DNA of 64,000 nucleotides from Hymenobacter baengnokdamensis (GCF_008728635.1 NZ_CP044285.1:186001-250000); one strand, 5' to 3'. Positions 1 through 9,595 are shown, counted from the first letter of the stretch. The notes: generated by a model from the letters alone, not told the origin. Translations and numbers: made by a program.

Positions 1-210
1 GTATTCTCGCTTGACATTCACGGCGCCAACGCCAAGGGAAGCCTCGGTGTGCAGGTAGTTAATACGCTCGGCCAGGTAGTATACACGGGCTCGGCCCGCG
101 ATAACTACAGCAACAAGCTCGACCTGAGCAACCTGGCTCCCGGCCTCTACAACCTGCAGCTGCGCAACGGCGACGATACGCTGACCCGTCAGATTGCCAT
201 CGTGAAATAA
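1..210 (+). CDS. C-terminal end of a T9SS-exported protein (5' partial)
   Basis: The frame is open from the first base of the window and ends at a TAA at 208-210, giving 69 visible residues. They contain NTLGQVVYTG, then a polar stretch, then LAPGLYNLQLRNGDDTLTRQIAIVK. This is the usual layout of a type A T9SS sorting domain, in which a beta strand with a GQ-V/L core is followed by L-x-x-G-x-Y and a short basic end. The domain sends a protein through the outer membrane, where PorU (encoded at 15946) removes it and anchors the cargo. The passenger part lies outside the window, so its function cannot be stated. A strong hairpin terminator follows 20 bp downstream. Confidence 0.85.
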   Translation, partial: VFSLDIHGANAKGSLGVQVVNTLGQVVYTGSARDNYSNKLDLSNLAPGLYNLQLRNGDDTLTRQIAIVK

Positions 211-230
211 GCTCACATACGATTCCCAAC

Positions 231-262
231 AAAAAGGCCACCCCGCTGGGGTGGCCTTTTTT
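231..262 (+). terminator. Rho-independent terminator
   Basis: Perfect stem AAAAAGGCCACCCC / GGGGTGGCCTTTTT with a four-base loop, ending in T residues, just after the stop codon at 210. It ends the T9SS cargo gene. Confidence 0.9.
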
Positions 263-548
263 GCAAGCCCGGCCGCACCCATGGGCGCATTCATGTTTAA
301 TATTTATATATGAAATACTATATTATACACTCGTATTCCGCCGCCGTGTCGCCTTCCGCGAAAACCTCAGTTACAGCGATTTCCTACTCAGTGTACGGGT
401 CCATGTAGAACGGGGTGGCTGGGCGGGCCTGCCAGGAAGCATGGCCCCAAACCCAGAATTTATTATAGTATACAAGTCAGCAATCCTGCGGAACGCCAGC
501 CAGTAAAGCTCACTTAGAGCGGAGTACGAACTGCGGTTCAGGACGGTA

Positions 549-631
549 TAGAGACGCCTCTTTGCGTCTCGTCGTTGTTTAAACCGCGCAGCTATAGTCG
601 TTCAGCGCCGAGACGCAAAGAGGCGTCTCTA
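549..631. repeat. REP-like palindromic doublet
   Basis: Two 23-bp arms (549-571 and 609-631) are exact inverted copies, separated by 37 bp. Each arm is itself a small palindrome, GAGACGC-N6-GCGTCTC. Paired inverted copies of a short palindrome in an intergenic gap resemble REP/BIME elements. No transposase lies nearby. The motif was not seen again in this window. Confidence 0.7.
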
Positions 632-675
632 CGGCATATACCCTGGCTTAGAAACTGCGCTAAAAGCACTGCTAT

Positions 676-737
676 TTGCACGTATCTCACAAAAAAGGCG
701 CTCTGATTAGAGCGCCTTTTTTGTGAGATACGTGCAA
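676..737. terminator. Long perfect hairpin, bidirectional terminator
   Basis: The arms are 29 bp and perfectly complementary around a GATT loop. The left arm carries AAAAAAGGCGCTCT and the right arm AGAGCGCCTTTTTT, so the hairpin can terminate in both directions. It sits 5 bp past the ccmF stop codon. Confidence 0.8.
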
Positions 738-742
738 GCTGG

Positions 743-3328
743 CTAGCTGGCCAGCACCTGCGAGCGGGCGGCCCCGGCCCGGCCTACGGGCTCAGCGGCA
801 GGCACGGCGCGGGCAGCCCGGCGCTGACGCATGCTCAGCACCAGGCCAAAGCCCATGAGCAGCGTGCCGCCCCAGAGCAGGTTGATAAAGGGCTTTTCGG
901 TGGCCTTCAAAATGATGTAATCTTTGCCGGTAGTGCTGATGGCAAAGGTGAACTTACCCTTAACGGGGTCAATCTGGTCGAGGGTGAGGCGCAGGCCCAG
1001 GTCCTCGATAATCTCGGGCACGCGGCCCACCTGGCGGTCGCGCAGCAAGAATATAGGGTGCGCGTGATATTGCCGCCCCTTCTCGCCGGTGATAATCATG
1101 TCGGCCTGCAAGGCAATGTCGCCGGTTTGCAGCTTAATGCCGGGCACCTCGTGCGCCTGCTCGATGGCACGGAACACGGCGAAGTAGTCGTTCAAGAACA
1201 GCGTATCGCCCACGCTGAGCTCGTGCGGAATGGCCGGGCTCCACGGAATCTCCTTGCGCGGGTCGGGCACGGAGGAGATGTGCGAGTAGATGTCGTGGTC
1301 CCAGAAGCGCTGCAGAGCGGGCGAGGCCAGCAGGCCACCCATCTCCTCATTTACCTGGGCGCGGGGGTAGAGCGTAAATTTCTGCCCGGTCTTCTTGTCG
1401 TTGTACTCGACGCGGTAATAGGTGTTTTCGGGGCGAATCGTGAGCGTATCACCGGTGTGGTAAAACGTTTTGTCGCCCTGCTTAATTTCGCCCCGCGCCA
1501 CGGCCTTATACTCGTCATCGGTGCGGTACAGCAGCTGAGTGTTTACGTAGTCGGGCACGCCGGGCACGTCGAGGTACTGGCCGGTGTAGGTTACGTCGTA
1601 GCCATTCATCAGGCCGGTTTCGTTGCGCCACAGCAGCACGTTGTTTTCATTGTCTTGGTCGTTCATCTCACGCGAGATGAGCTTGCCGCTCATGTTGCGC
1701 GAAATCACGTTGGAGTAACCCGCCGAGGCCAGAATGCCCAGCAGCATCAGGGCAATGCCCAGGTGGGCAACGGCCCCGCCCGAAAGCGTAATACCACGAC
1801 GCCACAGCCCGAAGAGCGTGCCGGCATTGGTCATGATGCCAAACAGCCCCGCCAGCAGCAGCACCACGTAGGGCGCCGACATGGTATGGCCGAAATAGCG
1901 GGTCAGCAGCACCACCAGCGCCGTGGTGAGCAGCGCCAGCATGGTCGGCGTAGCCAGGGCATTGATAACCGACTCCTTGGTGTTGCGCCACCACAGCACC
2001 TGCGCCACGCCCGAGAGCAGGCCAATCAGCACGCCGGCCCACAGCTGAATGCGGGTGTAGTGCTGAATCTGGTCGGCGGGCAGCGCTAAGTTAGATTTAA
2101 TACCGATAAAGCCCAGAAAGGCATTATAAACCGGGATACTGGTAGTAGCCACTACCTGGAAAGCGGCCAGACAGAGGACCGTAGCTCCCAGAAACACCCA
2201 CAGCTCGGGGCTATAGGCCGTCAGCTCTTTCTCCGAAACCGGGATGCTCTTCCAGCGGGCCGCCAGCAAGGCAATGGCGCCCACCGCGAAGAAAGCCAGG
2301 TAGATAATCAGCTGGCCCGACAGGCCCAGGTCGGTAAAGGAGTGCACCGAGGCATTGCCCAGCACGCCGCTGCGCGTCAGGAATGTAGCGTAGAGAATGA
2401 GTACGAACGTGGCAATTACCAGCGTATAAGCAGTGCGCAGGCCGATGCGCCGCCGCTGCCACAGCACCATTCCGTGCAAAGCCGCGATGAGTACAAGCCA
2501 CGGAATATAGACGGCATTTTCTACGGGGTCCCAGTTCCAGAAGCCGCCGAAGTTCAGGGTTTCGTAGGCCCAGTAGGCTCCCATCATAATACCGATACCC
2601 AATACCGCGCCGCCGAAGGCGGTCCAGGGCAGGGCGGGCTTTACCCAGCCTGTCAACTCCTTTTTCCAGAGGCCGGCAATAGCAAAGGCAAACGGCACCA
2701 GCGTGAGCGCAAAGCCCAGAAACAGCGTGGGCGGGTGAATTACCATCCAGTAGTTCTGGAGTAGGGGGTTGAGGCCCGAGCCGTCTTTGGGCACGAAGTT
2801 GGGGTTGATTTTCCAGACCGGCAGGTCTACCATAAAGTCACGCAGCAGGATAAACGGCGACGAGCCGATTTTTACGCCTCCCACCACTACGCCCAGAATC
2901 ATGCTTACCAGGAAGGCCTGCACCGTGGCAAACACGGCCAGCACGGGCGCTTCCCACTGGCGGTTGAATTTCATAATACCCAGGCCCAATACTACGTGCC
3001 AGAATATCCAGAGCAGAAAGCTTCCCTCCTGCCCTTCCCAGAAGCAGGAAATCATGAAGTGTACCGGCAGGTGGTTGCTGGAGTGCGACCAGGCGTAGTA
3101 GTACTCGTAGCGGTGCGTGTAGATGATGGTAAACAGGCAGGCGACTACCGCCAGCACGGCCGCGCCGTGCACAAAAAAAGCTCCGCGCGCCAGCCGCAGC
3201 CAGCTGCCCTCGGGCTGGCCCAGAGCCCGGCCCCGCGCCGCCTGAAAGTAGCCATAAGCGGCTACTGCCGCTGCCACGAACGCCAGAATTACACTGGCCT
3301 GACCAAGATTTCCAAGTACTAAATTCAC
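743..3328 (-). CDS. ccmF: Cytochrome c heme lyase subunit CcmF
   Basis: 861-residue polytopic membrane protein of the CcmF/CcsA family, which works with CcmE in ligating heme to apocytochrome c on the periplasmic face. The tryptophan-rich heme-handling motif appears as GGFWNWDPVENA about residue 260, with many hydrophobic helices around it and a long periplasmic region between about residues 560 and 790 before the last helix. The frame could extend to 3397, but a GTG at 3328 lies 19 nt after a TAccTTTG box (3355-3348), and the peptide after it (NLVLGNLGQASVILAFVAA) starts directly with the first membrane helix, so I prefer that start. It is separated from the other ccm genes by a two-component system on both strands. 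Confidence 0.9.
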   Translation of the reverse strand: MNLVLGNLGQASVILAFVAAAVAAYGYFQAARGRALGQPEGSWLRLARGAFFVHGAAVLAVVACLFTIIYTHRYEYYYAWSHSSNHLPVHFMISCFWEGQEGSFLLWIFWHVVLGLGIMKFNRQWEAPVLAVFATVQAFLVSMILGVVVGGVKIGSSPFILLRDFMVDLPVWKINPNFVPKDGSGLNPLLQNYWMVIHPPTLFLGFALTLVPFAFAIAGLWKKELTGWVKPALPWTAFGGAVLGIGIMMGAYWAYETLNFGGFWNWDPVENAVYIPWLVLIAALHGMVLWQRRRIGLRTAYTLVIATFVLILYATFLTRSGVLGNASVHSFTDLGLSGQLIIYLAFFAVGAIALLAARWKSIPVSEKELTAYSPELWVFLGATVLCLAAFQVVATTSIPVYNAFLGFIGIKSNLALPADQIQHYTRIQLWAGVLIGLLSGVAQVLWWRNTKESVINALATPTMLALLTTALVVLLTRYFGHTMSAPYVVLLLAGLFGIMTNAGTLFGLWRRGITLSGGAVAHLGIALMLLGILASAGYSNVISRNMSGKLISREMNDQDNENNVLLWRNETGLMNGYDVTYTGQYLDVPGVPDYVNTQLLYRTDDEYKAVARGEIKQGDKTFYHTGDTLTIRPENTYYRVEYNDKKTGQKFTLYPRAQVNEEMGGLLASPALQRFWDHDIYSHISSVPDPRKEIPWSPAIPHELSVGDTLFLNDYFAVFRAIEQAHEVPGIKLQTGDIALQADMIITGEKGRQYHAHPIFLLRDRQVGRVPEIIEDLGLRLTLDQIDPVKGKFTFAISTTGKDYIILKATEKPFINLLWGGTLLMGFGLVLSMRQRRAARAVPAAEPVGRAGAARSQVLAS

Positions 3329-3347
3329 GGGCAAGCTGTTTTTTCTA

Positions 3348-3355
3348 CAAAGGTA
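3348..3355 (-). promoter_or_regulatory. -7 box upstream of ccmF
   Basis: TACCTTTG read on the minus strand matches the Bacteroidota sigma factor -7 consensus TAnnTTTG. It lies 19 nt before the chosen GTG start. No good -33 element was seen at the usual spacing. Confidence 0.6.
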
Positions 3356-3441
3356 CCGCCCAAAGGGCAGGGCGGGGCGCGGCGACCAGTGTGGCAACGA
3401 CCAACCGACCAGCTTTTTTGTTTACCTTCAACACCGGTTGA

Positions 3442-6245
3442 TTGCTACACCTTCTATCTGCTCCTGGTTCCTTGACCTCTCCTACGCCCACCCTGCCAGC
3501 CGCTGCGCCTCATGACTTTGCTGCCCTGGAGCTGGAATTGCGCCAGGCCCGCGCCGAGGCGGCTACCGCCCGCCAACAGCTTGCGGCCCTTACCGACTCG
3601 CTGAGCGAAGGGCTTCTGCTAATTGGAGCCGATGGGTACGTGCTGCTTATTAATGACCAGTTTTGCCGCCTCATCGGCTTGCAGCTGCCGGCGGGGCAGT
3701 GGTTAGGAATAAAAGCCTTGAAGCTGGCAGGCCAGGTACGCGAGTACGTGGCCGACCCCGTGGCCTATGACGAAGAAATAACGCAGGAGCTAAGCGAAAC
3801 CCGGCGTAGCGGCCCGCTGCTGCTGCGCGATGGGCGTACCCTGGAGCGCGAGTCGCACCGCGTGAGCCTGGGCGATACAAGCGGCTGGCTGCTGAGCTAC
3901 CGTGATGTGACCCGGCACCGCCAGATGGAAGCCCAGCGCGACGCGCAGCGCCGATTTTACGAAACTATTCTGGATGAGGTACCGGTCGAGATTGCCGTGC
4001 TCGACGAGCAGCGCCGCTATGTGTACGTCAATCCGCAGGCCGTGCCTGATGCCGAGCACCGCGCCTGGCTGCCCGGCCGCACGCTTCGGGAATACTGCGC
4101 CCGCTATGGGTTTCCGATGGCCCTGGCCGAATACCGCGACCGCATGTTTGAGCAGGCCGAGGCTAGCACGGAGCCGGTCAACTGGGATGACTGCACCCCG
4201 GTACCCGGCGGCGAAGTGCACCACCAGCGGCAGTTCAAGCTGCTGTCGGGGGCCGGGAAGGGCCTGCCCTACATGCTGGGAAGCGGCCTCGATGTAACGG
4301 CCCGCGTGCAGGCCGAGGAGCGCAGCCAGCGCAGCGAGGCGGCCCGGCGTGAGCAGCAGGAATTTATTCAGCAGGTGCTCGATACCAGCCCTAACCCGAT
4401 ATATGTGCGCGATTCTGCTGGCCAGGTAGTATTTGGCAACCGGGCGTTGTTTAAGCTTGATGAGCCTCAGCCTCAGCTACCTAATGAGGCGCTACGCAAC
4501 ATAAAAGCGCAGGAAGCTGCGCAGTATGCCGCCGTAGATGCCCAGGTGCTGGCTACTGGCCGCGAAGTAGCCGCCGAAGAGCCATCAACTTCCCCAACTG
4601 GCGAGCTGCGCTGGTTTTATTCTATCAAGCGCCCGCTGGTGCGCCCCGATGGCACGGTGCAGGTGCTGGGCGTGAGCACCGATATCACGGCGCTGAAAGC
4701 TGCTCAGCTGGCCGCCGAAGAATCGGCGAAAGCCCGCGAAAACTTTCTGGCCAATATGAGCCACGAAATTCGCACTCCCATGAACGGTGTGCTGGGGATG
4801 GCTGCCCTGCTGGCCAAAACCCGTCTTAGCCCGCAGCAGCAGGAGTTTGTCCGCACCATTCGCAGCTCGGGCGCCCATTTGCTGGGCGTGCTCAACGACG
4901 TGCTCGATGTGTCTAAAATCCATTCGGGCAAGCTGGAGATGGAGCACGTGGCGTTTCATCTCCACGAGTCGATGCAGCAGGCCGTGGCCACGCTCACCCT
5001 CCAGGCCCAGGACAAAGGGCTGACGTTCGGCTTCAAGCCCTTTGCCAGCGACGAAGTACCCTGGGTATTGAGCGACCCGTTTCGCCTCAATCAGATTCTG
5101 CTCAACCTGCTTTCCAACGCCATAAAATTCACTACCAGTGGCAGCGTGTGGCTACGCAGCTTTCTGGTGGGCGAAACCGACGAAGAGCTGCTGGTGCGAT
5201 TTACGGTGCAGGACTCCGGCATTGGCATTGGCGAAGAAGCGCTGGAGCGCATTTTTGAAAGCTTCACGCAGGCCTATGCCGATACCACCCGGCGCTACGG
5301 CGGTACGGGCCTGGGGCTTACCATCAGCCGGGCGCTGGTAACGCAGCTGGGGGCGAGCTACAGGTAACCAGCAAGCTGGGCCAAGGCAGCACCTTTTCGT
5401 TTACCCTGCCGCTACGCAAAACCGCAGAGCCGGCCCCGGTTATTGCCGGGGCTTTCGATACCGGGCAGCTGCGCGGCATTCGGGTGCTGCTGGCCGAAGA
5501 CAACCCCATCAACCGCACCGTAGCCCGCCTGCACCTGGTGCAGTGGGGCGTGGAGGTAGACGAAGCCGAGGATGGACTGGTGGCCCTGCAAAAGCTCCAG
5601 GCCCAGCTCTACGATGTGGTGCTGATGGATATCCAAATGCCCGGCATGAGCGGTATTGAGGTGACGCAGCGCCTGCGCCTTATGCCCGAACACGCCCGGG
5701 CTGCCCTGCCCGTGCTGGCCCTCACGGCCAACGTGTTTCGGAGCGATAACGAAAAATACCTGGCCGCCGGGATGGACGACTACCTGGCCAAGCCCTTTAC
5801 CGAAGAAGACTTGTATGCCAAGCTGGTAGCTTTGCTAAGCCGGCCGCAAGCTGAGCCGGGGCCGGCCGGACTGCCTGCCTACAGCCTTACCCGCCTGCGC
5901 GAAGAAGTAAAAGGCAATGCCACCTTCGTGGCGGCAATGGTCAACTCTTTTCTAACGCACATGCCCGCCAGCCTGCAAAAAGTGCGGGCGGCAGCCGAAG
6001 CCCACGACTGGCTACAGGTAGCGGAGCTGGTGCATCACATCAAGCCCAATATTCTTACCCTCGATATCGAAGCTGCCCGGGCGGTGCTACCCATCCTGGA
6101 GCCCGCGCCGGCGCTGTTTCCAACCCCCGACGCGCCCGCCCGCCAGGTGGCCGTGACGCAGCTGCTGGCCGCTATCGAAGCCGTATTGCTGGAGCTGCCG
6201 GGCGAGCTTACCCAGCCGGCCGGGCACCAAGCGGCGCGACGCTAA
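3442..6245 (+). pseudogene. Hybrid histidine kinase (PAS-PAS-PAS-HisKA-HATPase-REC-HPt), interrupted by a one-base frameshift
   Basis: The first frame (3442-5367) starts at TTG because a stop codon lies directly upstream and no early ATG exists. It encodes an N-terminal coiled stretch, about three PAS-like segments (near residues 50-150, 175-290, 310-420), a HisKA domain with phospho-accepting His441 in NFLANMSHEIRTPMNG, and a HATPase domain up to GTGLGLTISRALVTQLG. It then runs out of frame at a G5 run (5349-5353). The next frame continues exactly where expected (GELQVTSKLGQGSTFSFTLPL), followed by a receiver domain (LLAEDNPINRT, VLMDIQMPGMSG, AKPF) and an HPt domain with the His in LVHHIKPN. 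Total length is 2804 nt; adding one G gives 934 codons. The stop codon overlaps that of the convergent LytTR gene. Whether the break is real or a sequencing error is unresolved. Confidence 0.8.
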
Positions 6246-7030
6246 ATGCCGCGCAGCCGCTTGAAAAAGCCCTCCTGGTAAGCCTTAGCCACGGGTACTT
6301 CGTGGCCGCCGGGCAGCTGCAGCTGATTGTCTTCTACTGCTTCGATGAGCTCGGTATTTACCATGTAGGAGCGGTGCACGCGCACGAAGTGCGCGAACGG
6401 CAGACGCTCTTCAAAGGTCTTGAGTGTAGCATACACAATGTGCTTATGCTTTAGCGTTACGAGCACCGAGTACATCGACATGGCTTCGATGTACAGCACT
6501 TCATCGAAATTGATGCGGGTGAGGCGGTTATTTATCTTTAAAAACAAGGCGTTGCCATCGGCTCCGAACATAGCCTCGCCCAGCTCTTCGGGGGCTGGGG
6601 CGTGGGCTATGCGCTCGCTCCGGATGCGGTCTACCGTCCGGATAAAGCGGGCATAGTCGAGCGGCTTTACCAGGTAATCGGACACGCGCAGCTCGAAGGC
6701 ATCAACGGCGTAATCGCGGTGGGAGGTTACGAGGACCACCGCCGGGGTAGGCTCGGGCAGAATGCGTACCAGGTCGAGGCCGGTAAGCTCGGGCATACTA
6801 ATATCAAGCAGCAGGATATCAGCAGTTCCACCTTTTCGAAAGTAGTTCAGGCAGGTCACGCCGTCGGCAAAAGAGCCGGCGAGCACAAGCCCATCGGTGA
6901 TGTTTACGTAATGCTCCAGCATGAGCCGGTTCATTTCATTGTCATCAACTACGACGCAGGCTAGCTGGGGTAAAGCAGCCGCAGTAGAAGTGCCGGTAAA
7001 GTTCATCAGAGGAGCAAGAGAGGTAGGCAC
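6242..7030 (-). CDS. LytTR-family response regulator
   Basis: 262 residues. The receiver domain has the acidic pair VVDDNE (residues 29-30), phosphorylation site D76 in LLLDISMP and conserved Lys in YLVKPLDY (K122). A LytTR DNA-binding domain follows from about residue 160 (FLKINNRLTRINFDEVLYIEA, then FVRVHRSYMVN). Such proteins bind direct repeats upstream of target genes after phosphorylation. The start could also be the inner ATG at 7006. The gene converges on the hybrid kinase, with stop codons overlapping by four bases. The kinase carries its own receiver and HPt, so a His-Asp-His-Asp relay ending at this regulator is plausible, but the pairing is inferred from position only. Confidence 0.9.
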   Translation of the reverse strand: MPTSLAPLMNFTGTSTAAALPQLACVVVDDNEMNRLMLEHYVNITDGLVLAGSFADGVTCLNYFRKGGTADILLLDISMPELTGLDLVRILPEPTPAVVLVTSHRDYAVDAFELRVSDYLVKPLDYARFIRTVDRIRSERIAHAPAPEELGEAMFGADGNALFLKINNRLTRINFDEVLYIEAMSMYSVLVTLKHKHIVYATLKTFEERLPFAHFVRVHRSYMVNTELIEAVEDNQLQLPGGHEVPVAKAYQEGFFKRLRGI

Positions 7031-7357
7031 AGTAAGAGCAGCGCAGCAGCTAGAAGCCAGGTCAGCAAGTTAAGTCAGAAGCTGGCAGTCGCCCGCCAGC
7101 GACCCTGGCCGGCTACACTTCAGCAGCCAGTGGCTCAGGGTAATAGTCCTGCCTATTTTCTAGCCTAAAGCTAATAATCACAAAGGCCGCTTACTGTTGG
7201 CAGATTTGCTGCGCTTATCGTGCTTTAGCAAGTATTTTATATATAGTAAATCATTTATATAACCTAAGGAATCGGTAGGCAGAGCGTGGACCCACGCCAA
7301 AGCGACAGCCATGAACTGCACTGGCCGGCCTGCTGCCAAGCAGCCTGTTCATTCCGC
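7031..7357. other. Intergenic region between LytTR gene and ccmE
   Basis: These 327 bp are AT-rich in the middle (around 7230-7262). They hold the upstream region of the LytTR gene and the 3' side of ccmE. No gene, clear terminator or full promoter was recognised. Confidence 0.5.
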
Positions 7358-7798
7358 TTAATTATTCATGGCTGTGGCGGGCGGACCAGTTTTGCCCAGG
7401 TCTTTCTCCACATATTTACTGGGGCATTTGGTCAGAATCTGGTCGGCCTCAAAAACGCCGTCTTTCATGGCTCCTACAATCACCACCTGCTCCGACTTAT
7501 CGAGGTCCTGCGGCTTAGGATTACGGTACACCACGCGCTGCGCTACGTGTAGCGTATCTACCATAGTGAAGGCGAAGTAGTTTGGGTTAGCTACGGGGTC
7601 ATATTCCAGGCCTATCGGGCGCTTATCGGCATCGCGGGGCAGGGTGCCCACTACGTGCACCTTCGCCGGGTTGCCAGCGGCTGCCTGCTGCCGGGCGATA
7701 GTAAACGTCGAATACGTACTGGCATCCGACATAGTACTGATGATAATACCTACCGCGGCCGCGATAACCACTAAAACAAAAATGTGCGACTTTTTCAT
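7358..7798 (-). CDS. ccmE: Cytochrome c maturation heme chaperone CcmE, Cys-type
   Basis: 146 residues: one N-terminal membrane anchor (about residues 5-22), then a small beta-barrel with the family pattern VHVVGTLP, DPVANPNYFAFTMVD and VVIVGAMKDGVFEADQILTKCPSKY. CcmE carries heme covalently from CcmC to the CcmF lyase. In most proteobacteria the heme-binding residue is His in an HxxxY motif; here it is Cys125 in CPSKY (C125, Y129). The Cys form is known from archaea and Desulfovibrio and is expected here. The gene lies 134 bp after the ccmD-like gene on the same strand. Confidence 0.93.
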   Translation of the reverse strand: MKKSHIFVLVVIAAAVGIIISTMSDASTYSTFTIARQQAAAGNPAKVHVVGTLPRDADKRPIGLEYDPVANPNYFAFTMVDTLHVAQRVVYRNPKPQDLDKSEQVVIVGAMKDGVFEADQILTKCPSKYVEKDLGKTGPPATAMNN

Positions 7799-7932
7799 GC
7801 GGGCAAATGTGAATATGGGCGGAATATAGAAAAAATGGGCGGAATAGAGAAGGGTGCTAAGTAAAAGCTTGCTACGTGGTTAATGAGTAACATTTTCCAC
7901 ATTTTCAAATTCCATATACTCCCCCCATTTTA

Positions 7933-8181
7933 TCAGCGGCCCTCTACCTCGCGCTCCAGGCGACTCACCTTGCGGTCGAGGCGCACCAGATACAGCAGCA
8001 GGCCGCTTAGAATGATGACAATAACCAGCACGACCACGTAGATTTTGCCGCTCTGGCGCAGGGCATCGGCCATCTCGGGCTGGTCGGCCGCCACGGCGCT
8101 GGCCTGAGCCAGGACCGGGCCAGCCAGCAGCAGCAAGGGCAGCAGCCAGGCCAGCGACCGGCTAAGCAAGTTGTTTTTCAT
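7933..8181 (-). CDS. CcmD-like small membrane protein
   Basis: 82 residues. An N-terminal signal or membrane segment (LLSRSLAWLLPLLLLAGPVLAQ) is followed by a short periplasmic linker, one membrane helix (IYVVVLVIVIILSGLLLYLVRLD) and a basic/acidic tail (RKVSRLEREVEGR). Size, topology and position directly after ccmC match the CcmD-like proteins of Bacteroidota. Proteobacterial CcmD helps release holo-CcmE from CcmC; here the role is inferred. It overlaps the end of ccmC by 20 bp, which suggests translational coupling. Confidence 0.75.
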   Translation of the reverse strand: MKNNLLSRSLAWLLPLLLLAGPVLAQASAVAADQPEMADALRQSGKIYVVVLVIVIILSGLLLYLVRLDRKVSRLEREVEGR

Positions 8182-8830
8182 ATATTTTCTCTTTTACAAA
8201 AGCCAGGCGGCAAGCTACTTCGGTAATCCAGACGCCCAGGAGCGTCCAGCCGATAACGGCCGGATAAAACACCATGCGCATTGCGCTATCAAGGTCGTAC
8301 TTCGAGAAGCCGGGATTGCCCCCCATGCCGGGGTGCAGCGACGCCGATGCCAGCCGGGGCATGATAAACAGCAGCGGAATGGCCGCCGCAAACGCAAAAA
8401 TATTATAGATGGCCGAAAGCCGCGCCCGCTGCTGCTCATCGGGCACGGCCCCGCGCAGCACCAGGTAAGCCGCATAAATGAGCATGGTAACGGCCGCCCC
8501 GTTGAGCTTCACGTCGGTAGTCCACCAGGTGCCCCAGGTGTAGCGGGCCCACAGGCTGCCGGTCATCAGCCCCAGGCAGCCCAGCAAAATGCCGGTTTTG
8601 GCCGACTCGTGGGCCAGAATATCGAGGTGCGTGCTGGGGCTGCGCAGGTAGCGGATAGAGTTGACGACCGAAGCGAGGAGGATAATGGTCATCCCAAACC
8701 ACATCGGCACGTGGAAGTACAGATTGCGCTCCGTTTCGTTGAGAATAGCCAGGCGGGGCACATGGCCCAGCAGGCCCATCACCGCCGTGTAGAGCAGCAG
8801 CACAATGGCCAGGTATTTCCACCACTTCAT
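8162..8830 (-). CDS. ccmC: Heme exporter/handling protein CcmC
   Basis: 222 residues, six predicted membrane helices. The tryptophan-rich motif is WARYTWGTWWTTDVKL, and a likely heme-ligand His lies in NLYFHVPMWF. A second candidate His is in the ASLHPGMGG loop. CcmC loads heme onto CcmE. The frame stays open to 8863, but ATG at 8830 (MKWWKYLAIVLLLYTAVMG) begins with the first helix and is the better start. It lies 86 bp downstream of ccmB. Confidence 0.92.
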   Translation of the reverse strand: MKWWKYLAIVLLLYTAVMGLLGHVPRLAILNETERNLYFHVPMWFGMTIILLASVVNSIRYLRSPSTHLDILAHESAKTGILLGCLGLMTGSLWARYTWGTWWTTDVKLNGAAVTMLIYAAYLVLRGAVPDEQQRARLSAIYNIFAFAAAIPLLFIMPRLASASLHPGMGGNPGFSKYDLDSAMRMVFYPAVIGWTLLGVWITEVACRLAFVKEKIYEKQLA

Positions 8831-8916
8831 TTTGTAAATGCTTAGCTGGCAGCGGTTAGCCAACAGCTTCTTTTAGGAAGTAAAAGCGAAGTAAGCTTGG
8901 GTTTAAAACCCGCCGC

Positions 8917-9590
8917 TCAGCTGCGCCATAGAAAAGGAAACAACAGATAAGACACCGCGCCCACAATAAAGTTCAGCGCCACCAGCGTAATGACCGAGCT
9001 CTGGCTGGCTTCCCAGGGCAGGCCATCAAGCGCATTTTTACTTACTTTCACCAGCAGCAGCAGCACGGGCACCAGCACCGGCAAGCCCAGCACAGCCAGC
9101 AGCGTACCACCCCCCTGCCCGGCCCGCGCCGCAATACCCGATACCAGCGTCAGCGACGAAGCCAGGCTCAGGGCACCCAGCGCAATACTGCTAGTGTAAA
9201 GCAGCCAGTCCTGCACCGGGTTGCCGAGCAGCAAGGTATACAGCAGCAGCCCCGGAATAGCCAGCGCCAACAGCAATAGCGCGTTGTAAAAAATCTTAGC
9301 CAGTATTACGGCCTCGGGCCGGGCCACGGTGTAATAGTAGAGCCGCAGGCCGGCCGACTCCTGGGCCAGCCCCCGCCCCGCCGCCCCGAGGGCCGCAAAG
9401 AGCAGAATAACCCAGAACAGCGCATTCCAGGCAGGCGGGGGCGGAGCCCCCCGCGAAAGCTAAAGCTGAGGTAGCTAACGTACACTGTGCCACCCACATA
9501 GAGTAGCAGACCACCCAGGGCGCTGCGCTGCCGCCACTCCAGGCGCAGGTCTTTCAGCAGCAACAACCAGATTTCAGCAAGCAGCGACAC
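8917..9590 (-). pseudogene. ccmB: Heme exporter subunit CcmB, interrupted by a one-base frameshift
   Basis: The N-terminal part (MSLLAEIWLLLLKDLRLEWRQR, then GGLLLYVGGTVYVSYLSFSF) and the C-terminal part (AWNALFWVILLFAALGAAGR, then LYYYTVARPEAVILAKIFYN and further helices) are the two halves of CcmB in different frames. The join falls in a C/G-rich stretch at 9437-9452 (G5 then C6 on the plus strand). The span is 674 nt; one more base gives 675 nt and a 224-residue protein, the normal CcmB length. The start is GTG at 9590, 5 nt after a TActTTTG box. CcmB is the membrane subunit of the CcmAB transporter; no ccmA is in the window. Loss would block heme c formation, so a sequence error is likely. 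Confidence 0.85.
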
Positions 9591-9595
9591 GGCTG

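Larger units (their letters stand above)
263..742. other. Gene-free stretch with two inverted repeats
   Basis: No convincing gene was found in these 480 bp. The first part is AT-rich with no recognisable coding pattern. The second part holds a REP-like doublet (549-631) and a long perfect hairpin (676-737) immediately downstream of ccmF. Open frames here have composition unlike the neighbouring genes and no recognisable protein. Confidence 0.6.

Noticed and set aside
1058..2089. A 343-codon open frame opposite ccmF
   Set aside because: Shadow of the ccmF frame; protein composition is implausible.
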